From positions 1-5,084 of the forward strand of contig JAKBSX010000296.1 of assembly GCA_021844725.1 (NCBI GenBank): a stretch of 5,084 nucleotides of DNA. The letters are read 5' to 3'. Every line of letters begins with the position of its first letter. Within the stretch, counting starts at the first letter, position 1. A program made the position numbers and the translations under genes. Of the stretch, positions 1-5,084 are shown in pieces. This DNA is from Actinomycetes bacterium (GTDB taxonomy: Bacteria; Actinomycetota; Acidimicrobiia; Acidimicrobiales; Acidimicrobiaceae). The notes below the pieces were generated by a model, which did not search any database, was not told the DNA's origin, and saw only the letters and a list, made by a program, of their open reading frames with translations.

Positions 1-752
1 CGCCAAGCCACGTCTTTGCCCGCCAGCGATATGAAAAGGCTGATGCTAGCGAACTATTTGGTGAAGTTGAGAGCGGCTGGCAAAAGATTGACAACATTAC
101 CGATGAAGCTCTTGAAGCATTTAGGAACGGCTGCAGAGAGAGTGAACTGAGTAAAGATGACTTATTTGCCTATGCTTACGGTGTTCTGAACCATCCGGAA
201 TATCAGGAACGTTACCAAAACAACCTGACGAAAGAATATCCACGACTCCCATGGTTAGAGAACCATCGAGAGTACATCGAAATTGGTCAGCAATTGTTAG
301 ACCTACACATCAATTATGAATCGGTTGAGCCGTATCCGCTCGAGGAAAGATTCAGTTTAAATCCGCCCACTGACCAAGTTGTTCTTTATCGAGCGGTCGA
401 TATGAAACATCCGAGTCGCAAATCCGGTAAACGCGGTAAAGAGGACTGGGACAGGACTCGAATTGTAGTCAATCCCTATTTGACGCTTGATGGCGTACCA
501 GAAGAGGCGTCACTGTGGATGCTCGGAGGTAGACCAGCTCTGGAGCTTTTCCTAGACCGCATGAAACCTAAGACTGATGCAAAGAGTGGGATCAGGAATG
601 ATCCCAACGATTTCTCTGACGATCCTAAATATGTCGTGGAATTGACAAAGAAGGTTGTCAAGGTGTGTATCGAAACCTGCAGATTGCATTTTGAATTTCC
701 GGAATATACAGAGCGTGCGTTATTGACCGAGAAAGATTTTCCCAAAACTTAG
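1..752 (+). CDS. Type ISP restriction-modification / helicase-like protein, C-terminal part (5' truncated)
   Basis: The frame is open from the first bases (first full codon at position 3) to TAG at 750-752, giving the last 249 residues of a larger protein whose start lies outside the window. Internal TTG or ATG codons are not the start. Seen: a segment at about residues 56-82 with YAYGVLNHPEYQERY and KEYPRLP, then LLDLHINYE at about 98-106, GVPEEA near 164-169, RPALELFLDRM near 177-187, KTDAKSGIRNDPND near 190-203 and a final helix PKYVVELTKKVV near 208-219. This series matches, from memory, the C-terminal domain of Type ISP enzymes such as LlaBIII and of related predicted helicases. Those are large single chains with nuclease, translocase, methyltransferase and target-recognition parts. 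This segment is the target-recognition end, so nuclease, ATPase and methylase motifs cannot be checked here. The next gene follows immediately, suggesting one operon. Family assignment is fairly secure; activity is inferred. Confidence 0.82.
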   Translation, partial: PSHVFARQRYEKADASELFGEVESGWQKIDNITDEALEAFRNGCRESELSKDDLFAYAYGVLNHPEYQERYQNNLTKEYPRLPWLENHREYIEIGQQLLDLHINYESVEPYPLEERFSLNPPTDQVVLYRAVDMKHPSRKSGKRGKEDWDRTRIVVNPYLTLDGVPEEASLWMLGGRPALELFLDRMKPKTDAKSGIRNDPNDFSDDPKYVVELTKKVVKVCIETCRLHFEFPEYTERALLTEKDFPKT

Positions 753-755
753 GTG
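751..755 (+). promoter_or_regulatory. Ribosome binding site AGGTG overlapping the upstream stop codon
   Basis: AGGTG begins inside the TAG stop of the restriction gene and lies nine bases before ATG 765. It supports ATG 765 as the start of the TIR gene over GTG 753 or ATG 756, which overlap or abut the site. The arrangement would couple translation of the two genes. Confidence 0.5.
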
Positions 756-764
756 ATGGTGGAA

Positions 765-1631
765 ATGTCCAATGATAAAGATTACTCGGTACCGGAACTC
801 AAAGTAGCTCGGGAAAAGTTTACAGAGGAATTAGAGGAAAGGATAGCTAAAGGCGAGGAGATGTTTTCCCGAGATATACGTGATCCTGTAGCAGTGGAAA
901 ACCTAAGCAGAGACTTTCACATATGGAATGACTTCAATGAAAGACTACTTCAGGCAAGGTTCACTTCGAACAGCGTTGCCGAGAACTATATGCCATTTAT
1001 GTACATGTCCACAGGGTCTAGACGTCAGCCAATGAGGCGGCTTGGTTTAGTCAAAGATGATATTCGTCGTGCAAACAATCGACTCCTCTCGATCAAAGAA
1101 CAGCTCCCCTTGTATCAGATGGCGGCGGCGGTTTCTGTAGATACATATTCTGAGTCAAGTTATGATCCCGACCAAGGTGGGACCAAAATTTTCCTTGTCC
1201 ACGGTCGTAACGAAGAAGTCAAACAGGAAGTTGCAGAGTTCATCAAAGGAGTTACTTCTGAGCGACCTCTGATTCTTGATGAGCAAACAGCCGGAGGTTC
1301 ACGAACAGTTATAGAAAAATTTGAGAAATATGCAGGGCAGGCGCGTTTTGTCGTAGTTCTTTTGACCGGGGATGATATAGGTGGGCTGCGAAGTTCAGGT
1401 GACTTGAAAAATCGAGCTAGACAGAACGTAGTATTCGAACTGGGATATTTCTTTGGACGTCTAGGGCGCGATCATGTGGTTGCGCTTTATGAGAAGGATG
1501 TCGAATTGCCTTCGGATGTACACGGCATTACGTATATCGAAATGAAACGCGGCTGGACGGATAAATTAAAAGAAGAGATAAGAATAGCCGGGATTCCTAC
1601 GTCGCAAATTGCGGAGGGGGATGCGACATGA
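765..1631 (+). CDS. TIR-like effector of the CAP12/Pycsar (PF10137-type) family
   Basis: Predicted cytoplasmic NAD-degrading defence effector of 288 residues. From Met765, residues 1-120 are mostly helical and charged, with a conserved-looking stretch RDFHIWNDFNERLL (49-62); I assign this part no function. A linker of about 20 residues leads to the TIR-like domain at about 141-277. It has a beta-A motif KIFLVHGRNEEVK (141-153), GGSRTVIEKFEKYA (177-190), FVVVLLTGDDIGGL (195-208), RARQNVVFELGYFFGRLGR (217-235) and ELPSDVHGITYIEM (247-260). These match, from memory, the predicted nucleotide-binding TIR-like family that includes PycTIR and CAP12 TIR domains. In such NADases the catalytic glutamate is thought to lie in the EKFE helix, present here. 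No cyclase or cyclic-nucleotide sensor is seen nearby, so this is not a standard Pycsar or CBASS pair. GTG 753 and ATG 756 are alternative starts. The gene ends overlapping the next by ATGA. Confidence 0.85.
   Translation: MSNDKDYSVPELKVAREKFTEELEERIAKGEEMFSRDIRDPVAVENLSRDFHIWNDFNERLLQARFTSNSVAENYMPFMYMSTGSRRQPMRRLGLVKDDIRRANNRLLSIKEQLPLYQMAAAVSVDTYSESSYDPDQGGTKIFLVHGRNEEVKQEVAEFIKGVTSERPLILDEQTAGGSRTVIEKFEKYAGQARFVVVLLTGDDIGGLRSSGDLKNRARQNVVFELGYFFGRLGRDHVVALYEKDVELPSDVHGITYIEMKRGWTDKLKEEIRIAGIPTSQIAEGDAT
1613..1617 (+). promoter_or_regulatory. Ribosome binding site GGAGG for the third gene, inside the TIR gene
   Basis: GGAGG, followed by more G residues, lies ten bases before ATG 1628 and within the last codons of the TIR gene. 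Together with the ATGA stop/start overlap at 1628-1631 it fixes the start and indicates translational coupling. Confidence 0.6.
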
Positions 1632-2449
1632 CTAATACAGCAGACAACAACATCGAATCAAATCAGATCGGCCCGATTCTAAACCTTATAGAACAAGATG
1701 CGAGAAACTCCCCCTCGTTGGAATCGCTTAGGACGATCGAAAAGAATATTTGGAAGTGGTACTCGGAAATGTTTCCGGAGCCAAATCAGATGAATCTAGA
1801 ACTAGAAGACATAAAGAGATCATGGCAAAGAACTGTTTTTGAGCAGAATCACGCAGCGTTTCTACTAGAGCAACAAGGTTTTGTGGAATCAGCCGTTGCA
1901 AATGTTCGTTGCGCAATGGAGCACGCAATCCATGCTTGTTATATAGATCAAGATGTCAATGCGCGTGACCAGATTGCCAAAGCTGCATCAAAACATTTAA
2001 AGGGAATTCGAGAGTCGATTGAAGGCATCAACAACCGAGAGCTTTCAGATAATTCCGTAAGTGTACTTAGTACTTTATTGGACGGCTTATTGGATAATGA
2101 CGAAAATACCGAGGGCCACGTAAACTCGCTAAAAGAAGAATGTGAACGTATTGAAAACGGGGGTAGTAGTATTTACTTCTGCTACAGATTGCTCTCAGGT
2201 CTTATGCATCCTGGACTATTTAGCGCGAGTATGCAATTTTTCCAGGTACACGCTTCCACGGATTCGATCGACTTGTTTACACCTCATTCCCAGTTCATTT
2301 TGCGATTTGGTATCGGAGCTTGCTCGTGGGCAGGCTGGTCAATCGATGCCAGTCGAGGAGTGGCTAATTTTGATGACGAATTTGGGAAAATAGCGCGAGG
2401 CTTAGATTTCGAGCCATTGCATTTTGTTAGCGCTCAGAACCTGCGTTAA
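1628..2449 (+). CDS. Helical protein of unknown function with HEPN-like Rx6H motif
   Basis: A 273-residue soluble protein with no signal peptide and no clear membrane segment. I do not recognise it with certainty. It is mostly predicted helix. A segment FLLEQQGFVESAVANVR with RCAMEHAIHACYI (about 78-106) and a later YRLLSGLMHPG (186-196) recall the DUF5677-like group of HEPN-related helical proteins, where a repeated helix ends in an arginine and a histidine. R187 and H194 form an Rx6H pattern that fits the HEPN RNase signature, but no conserved polar residue follows the arginine, so RNase activity is doubtful. The gene starts four bases inside the TIR gene and has a good GGAGG site. It is therefore very likely co-translated with the TIR effector and may act as its partner, regulator or antidote; that is inference from position only. 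No strong terminator follows it. Confidence 0.75.
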   Translation: MTNTADNNIESNQIGPILNLIEQDARNSPSLESLRTIEKNIWKWYSEMFPEPNQMNLELEDIKRSWQRTVFEQNHAAFLLEQQGFVESAVANVRCAMEHAIHACYIDQDVNARDQIAKAASKHLKGIRESIEGINNRELSDNSVSVLSTLLDGLLDNDENTEGHVNSLKEECERIENGGSSIYFCYRLLSGLMHPGLFSASMQFFQVHASTDSIDLFTPHSQFILRFGIGACSWAGWSIDASRGVANFDDEFGKIARGLDFEPLHFVSAQNLR

Positions 2450-2720
2450 GAAAGAAGAAAAAGTTTCAAAAGAATTCACTCGATCTGGAGCTGTCACATT
2501 GTGAGAGACAGTATTGGTCGTCCCGTATGAAAGTATTTGAATTGGAGCACAGTGCTAGTCAATAACGAACGACATGTTGTGATACGGATTAGTGTGCCGC
2601 GGGCAGGCCAATTAGAACCTTAGAAACTGGAATTGTCGTCGTTGCAACAAGGCCAACTGAGTATTTAAATTATCGCTCAAATGTAAAAGCATCAAGATCA
2701 ATAACTGAAGAAAGTTAGAT

Positions 2721-2742
2721 ACACGTCAAGCCGAGAACGTGT
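2721..2742. repeat. Short inverted repeat ACACGT-N10-ACGTGT
   Basis: Perfect six-base arms (2721-2726 and 2737-2742) separated by ten bases. The arms sit about ten bases to the left of the minus-strand terminator hairpin. They could be a protein-binding site or chance; no neighbouring start suggests an operator role. Confidence 0.25.
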
Positions 2743-2773
2743 CAAAATGAAAGCCCCCGCCGAAACGGGGGCT
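2743..2773 (-). terminator. Intrinsic terminator reading on the minus strand
   Basis: A perfect 8-bp GC-rich stem, AGCCCCCG (2752-2759) with CGGGGGCT (2766-2773), encloses a six-base loop. On the minus strand the stem is followed by TTCATTTTG, a U-rich tail. On the plus strand the following bases AGTCGGGAAAG are not U-rich. The signal therefore points to a leftward transcript coming from the 2774-3458 region or beyond. A 62-codon minus-strand frame across 2726-2914 runs straight through the hairpin and is not credible as its gene. Confidence 0.65.
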
Positions 2774-2956
2774 AGTCGGGAAAGACGATCTGATTCCGAT
2801 CTTAACCGCTCCCAGCAACATTTGCAAGACCAAAATCATTGCGAACTTCGCGAACTCTGACAGTGATAAATTGATAATTGATGGCCGAGATATGAATACC
2901 TGATTGTCTAGCAAGACCGCTCGCTCAATGTAACACAGGCACCCGATTTCGCTCCA

Positions 2957-3184
2957 GTGCGTGATTTGATCGAGCGGTACTTAGTGCATGGAAATTGGAT
3001 GGGACCGGGAGATTGTTTGTTGGAGTCTGATCAGATTCTTCGCTCAGCAGTGGTCGAACTAGCTGAAACTTTTGAGAGATTTTTGGAGATGTTGCCAGAT
3101 GGTTCGAGAGAGAAAGTAAGTCTGGAAAATAGTACGCGAGGGGCCTTGCGGAAACGAAAAACGTTAGAAGATTTCAAAGAGTGA
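2957..3184 (+). CDS. Possible small hypothetical protein (75 codons)
   Basis: A GTG-started frame of 75 residues ends at TGA 3182-3184, and the same frame stays open upstream to a TAG at 2909-2911. The product is charged, with an amphipathic stretch SAVVELAETFERFLEML at about residues 30-46 and a basic then acidic tail RKRKTLEDFKE. I recognise no family. No Shine-Dalgarno sequence precedes GTG 2957 or the alternative ATG 2999. It might be a real small gene, a decayed remnant of a longer one, or a chance frame. The helical, soluble-looking composition is the only argument for it. Confidence 0.3.
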   Translation: MRDLIERYLVHGNWMGPGDCLLESDQILRSAVVELAETFERFLEMLPDGSREKVSLENSTRGALRKRKTLEDFKE

Positions 3185-3227
3185 TGAGCTGATCCACAGA
3201 GGGGCCTTAGGCAATCGAGATAACGCG

Positions 3228-3378
3228 GTTTGCTTTAGTAGTTTTTATCTTGTTGTGATTGTTTTTCATTTCTGTTTTTTATGTGTTCTTTTTGTTGCTA
3301 TATGTTCTTTTGTCTCTTGTTGCTTTGCTTTCTTTTTTGTGCTGTGACTTGCTATTGCTTGTATTTTCTTTAGTTTTG
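3228..3378. other. Low-complexity T-rich, A-poor tract upstream of the relaxase-like gene
   Basis: In 3241-3360 I count 76 T and only 8 A in 120 bases, so the two strands differ sharply. Imperfect short units recur, such as TTGTTGCT at 3292-3299 and 3317-3324 and several TTCTTTT-like runs. No frame with a start codon is open through it on either strand. Its position before a relaxase-like gene suggests an unstructured leader, an easily melted replication or transfer region, or a protein-loading site. Nothing in the sequence decides between these. No clear inverted repeat or nic-like site was found within it. Confidence 0.55.
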
Positions 3379-3446
3379 GGATATGGACACAGGCATGGTT
3401 GTCAACTTTTTGCCCGTTACCCCTAGCGCTTGCCCATAGAATCTGT

Positions 3447-3452
3447 TAATTT
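3447..3452 (+). promoter_or_regulatory. Candidate -10 element for a leaderless transcript
   Basis: TAATTT fits the TANNNT form of a sigma-70-type -10 and ends six bases before ATG 3459, so transcription would begin at about the start codon. No Shine-Dalgarno sequence precedes this ATG, which agrees with leaderless translation. No good -35 lies at 16-18 bases. TTGCCC occurs at 3410-3415 and 3430-3435, exactly 20 bases apart, and could be a regulator site. A second possible -10, TAGAAT, lies at 3437-3442. Confidence 0.35.
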
Positions 3453-3458
3453 TGGACT

Positions 3459-5042
3459 ATGGCATTAAGAGCAAAATTACTAAACGGACCTCAATTGCGA
3501 GCGGCTGTCGACTGGGCGGCCCGGATCGATACAGCGGAAAAAAACGAGCTTGCACTTGAGGGTGAACTCGGAATTAAGTTCTTGATGGTTCCCGATTCAC
3601 CCCGCTCGCCCATCCCCGCGAGCGTCGATGGAAACACCCGTCACCAGTTCCCTGTGTGGTTCGGGGACGGGGCAAGAGTGCTCGGATTTACCGGAAAAAA
3701 GATTCCCGATTTTCAGCAAAAAGCCAAGAAGGCATTTGTCCGTTCGATTATGACTCAGGGAAATTTTGCTGGTGAAAAAATACCAAACGTAAATGCCAGC
3801 CAACCCTCATATGGCATCAGGCGTTGGGCTCCCGAAAATGCCGACCAGATACTCGAGTTGATCCAAAAAAGTGCTGGAACGCGGCGCGCAGTGCAACTTG
3901 AATCCGCTATGCAGAGGGCGCTCAAGCACTCGACTAAACACTATGTCAACGCTCTTCAAACTGAACTTGGACTTGATCTGATTGCAGCGGCATGGATTCA
4001 AAATGAAGTTGCTCCTGAGCATCTTTTCGCTGACATCTATGTCTTGAGTGTTGGCGCAGCGAAGGGAGAGCTACAGACGATTGACCGTGATTCGTTCTAT
4101 CGCGCAACCGATGTAGCGAAAACTGTTGCACGGCAAGCGTTCTACAATTCGATCAATTCCTCTCTTCTGAGATTGGGAGAATTGCCACTGGTCATAGAGC
4201 CAGAGCGCCAAGGGATCGAAGGACTTAACGCAACACTTGCTCGCGAAGGCATGCCAAGTTGGTGGTCAGGCAGAGGGGCGTTGGCGCTCGGGTTAAGTGG
4301 CGAAGCAACCCTTAAAGACATCAATTCTGCCATCATCGATGGGTCATGGCAGGGGCGAAAACTGCGCAGTGACAGGGTGCAAAAAATTGCTTATTCTATC
4401 GTTTTGGCCGCACCAAAAACTATCAGCATGCAACTGGCTTCAAGCGATCCTGCGGTGCGCGCCGCACTTGAAGCGGCGATGGCAAAAGCATGGGAGACCT
4501 ACATTCAAACCATGGAGAAGATCCTCACTTCAAGACGAGATGAAGACGGGGTGAGATCGATAGGAATTGAGGGTTTGCTGGGTGTACATTGGCTCCACCG
4601 GACAAGCTCGACGGGAGACATGCACTTGCACATTCACGGTGTTATTGCGAGTTCAGTATTGGGGTTGGACGGAGAATGGCGAACGATCGATTCAGAGGTC
4701 TTCTATGCCACAAAGCAAATCGCTGAAGCGGATGCTATGCAAGTTCTTTATGAAGAGTTGAGCAAGAGTCTTGATCTTGGACCATATGATTGGACTTGGG
4801 TGCGAGTTGGAAGTGTTTTGGTACCTGAGATTACCGCTCTACTCCCAGCCGTTCCTGAGTTTTCCGGAGCGAGTCGGCATATGGCTGACGTAATCAAAGA
4901 AGCGGAGAAAGTTGGCGTCATAGACTCACAAACTTGGCGTGATCATGATAGGGCTTGGCGCGATCACCGGACCGACAAAGAGTCTTTGGCAGAGCGTCTT
5001 GAGCATGAACTTGATGAAAATCGGGAATCTTTTTTCCGGTAA
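3459..5042 (+). CDS. Tandem TrwC/MobF relaxase-like protein, 3' end replaced by a fold-back
   Basis: The visible product has 527 residues. MobF relaxases nick oriT through a tyrosine and a metal held by three histidines. Here residues 266-450 form a recognisable unit: PSWWSGRGALALGLSG (266-281), YSIVLAAPKTIS (312-323, like the family's FSAPKSVS), HRTSSTGDMHLHIHG (380-394) and RTIDSEVFYA (408-417). H380, H391 and H393 have the 11-and-2 spacing of the TrwC triad. Residues 65-247 form a diverged earlier copy with VWFGDGARVLGFTG (66-79), YGIRRWAP (118-125) and QTIDRDSFYRA (206-216), but Q181, F190 and D192 replace the histidines. Residues 1-50 may be the tail of a third copy. The first tyrosine is Y118, and none lies just ahead of unit 2, so classical nicking is unlikely. 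A TAA at 3447-3449 rules out an upstream in-frame start. Residues 520-527 and the stop come from the inverted repeat. No helicase domain is seen and the true C-terminus is unknown. Confidence 0.75.
   Translation: MALRAKLLNGPQLRAAVDWAARIDTAEKNELALEGELGIKFLMVPDSPRSPIPASVDGNTRHQFPVWFGDGARVLGFTGKKIPDFQQKAKKAFVRSIMTQGNFAGEKIPNVNASQPSYGIRRWAPENADQILELIQKSAGTRRAVQLESAMQRALKHSTKHYVNALQTELGLDLIAAAWIQNEVAPEHLFADIYVLSVGAAKGELQTIDRDSFYRATDVAKTVARQAFYNSINSSLLRLGELPLVIEPERQGIEGLNATLAREGMPSWWSGRGALALGLSGEATLKDINSAIIDGSWQGRKLRSDRVQKIAYSIVLAAPKTISMQLASSDPAVRAALEAAMAKAWETYIQTMEKILTSRRDEDGVRSIGIEGLLGVHWLHRTSSTGDMHLHIHGVIASSVLGLDGEWRTIDSEVFYATKQIAEADAMQVLYEELSKSLDLGPYDWTWVRVGSVLVPEITALLPAVPEFSGASRHMADVIKEAEKVGVIDSQTWRDHDRAWRDHRTDKESLAERLEHELDENRESFFR
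3646..3715 (+). repeat. Left arm of a 70-bp perfect inverted repeat
   Basis: Every base pairs with 5015-5084 in reverse complement (paired positions sum to 8730). The match continues four more bases with one mismatch, to 3719 and 5011, then stops. This arm is in-frame coding sequence of relaxase-like unit 1, from just before PVWFGDG onward. Confidence 0.95.
3651..4199 (+). other. Relaxase-like unit 1 (degenerate)
   Basis: Encodes residues about 65-247. It aligns by eye with unit 2 through the W.GxGAxxLGxxG start, the YxIxxxAP strand, GLxLIAAAW against GLLGVHW, HL then GEL.TID against HL then GEW.TID, and FYxAT. The metal histidine positions are Q181, F190 and D192, and the histidine-to-histidine interval is two residues shorter. 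The unit probably serves a structural or DNA-binding role. Confidence 0.6.
4254..4808 (+). other. Relaxase-like unit 2 (metal site retained)
   Basis: Encodes residues about 266-450. It keeps the APK motif and the H380/H391/H393 triad followed by GVIAS, where the family usually has VVAN. No tyrosine occurs between residues 230 and 311, the place where the catalytic tyrosines of a stand-alone MobF domain would be expected. Confidence 0.65.
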
Positions 5043-5084
5043 ATCCGAGCACTCTTGCCCCGTCCCCGAACCACACAGGGAACT
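5015..5084 (-). repeat. Right arm of the inverted repeat, at the window end
   Basis: Exact reverse complement of 3646-3715 and running to the last base, so its full extent is unknown. It supplies the last eight codons and the TAA (5040-5042) of the relaxase-like ORF, which are therefore antisense of the gene's own 5' part. This marks a rearrangement junction near 5011-5015 rather than a natural gene end. Confidence 0.95.

Larger units (their letters stand above)
2450..2956. other. Non-coding gap between the two modules
   Basis: All frames are broken here and I find no tRNA or known RNA. Visible small symmetries are TCACATTGTGA (2494-2504) within a weak CTGTC/GACAG stem at 2491-2511, AGCACAGTGCT (2546-2556), GTTGCAAC (2641-2648), an ACACGT/ACGTGT pair at 2721-2742 and the strong hairpin at 2752-2773. 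A direct repeat GCGAACT occurs at 2841-2847 and 2850-2856. None of the weak ones has a U-tract that would make it a terminator for the upstream operon. Confidence 0.6.

Noticed and set aside
2491..2511. Hairpin CTGTC/GACAG as terminator of the defence operon
   Set aside because: The stem is short and no U-tract follows. Left as a weak symmetry only.
2561..2580. LexA-like box around CGAACGACATGTTG
   Set aside because: The half-sites are one base too far apart and the central bases do not fit the actinobacterial consensus.
2726..2914. Minus-strand frame of 62 codons with a hydrophobic middle
   Set aside because: It begins at TTG without a ribosome site and reads straight through the perfect terminator hairpin, which would encode part of its C-terminus. 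Not credible as a gene.
3095..3120. GGTTCGAGA as a tRNA T-loop
   Set aside because: No matching acceptor or T-stem and no cloverleaf around it; it lies in the small open frame.
3228..3430. Lysine-rich minus-strand peptide in the T-rich tract
   Set aside because: One minus-strand frame is open for about 34 codons but has no start codon or ribosome site, and its composition follows the low-complexity DNA.
2450..3458. CRISPR array or iteron cluster
   Set aside because: No regularly spaced repeats of 20 bases or more are present; the short repeats are irregular.
3646..5084. Phase-variable invertible segment (shufflon-like) bounded by the inverted arms
   Set aside because: Flipping 3716-5014 would join the gene's 5' part to its own antisense, giving no useful alternative protein, and no invertase is present. 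A chimera is simpler, though not proven.

Overview
This bacterial window is coding on the + strand only. It holds two unrelated modules separated by about 1 kb of poorly coding DNA. The species cannot be read from the sequence. Intermediate base composition, a start lacking a Shine-Dalgarno sequence with a -10-like hexamer placed for leaderless transcription, and an actinobacterial-looking MobF-type relaxase domain make an actinobacterial plasmid or integrative element plausible. That is a weak inference.

Left module (1-2449), a probable anti-phage defence operon. It opens with the C-terminal 249 residues of a Type ISP restriction-modification/helicase-like protein (LlaBIII-type C-terminal domain). 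This is followed without a gap by a TIR-like protein of the CAP12/Pycsar-effector family, a predicted NAD-consuming effector. A 273-residue helical protein of unknown function then overlaps the TIR gene by ATGA and carries an Rx6H motif reminiscent of HEPN proteins. The tight spacing suggests co-translation. A reasonable model is a restriction enzyme backed by a suicide effector and a helper or regulator.

Middle (2450-3458). No convincing large gene. It contains a strong hairpin terminator that reads on the minus strand without an evident gene to terminate, a doubtful 75-codon ORF, and a striking low-complexity T-rich tract of about 150 bp just upstream of the last gene.

Right module (3459-5084). 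A protein carries two tandem TrwC/MobF relaxase-like units and perhaps a third partial one at its N-terminus. Only the second unit keeps the three-histidine metal site. Neither has a tyrosine at the usual catalytic position, so it looks like a pseudo-relaxase or a highly derived one. The last 70 bases of the window (5015-5084) are the exact reverse complement of 3646-3715 inside the same gene. The apparent C-terminus and stop codon therefore come from a fold-back junction. This is probably an amplification or assembly chimera, less likely a real inverted duplication, and the true 3' end of the gene is not in the window.
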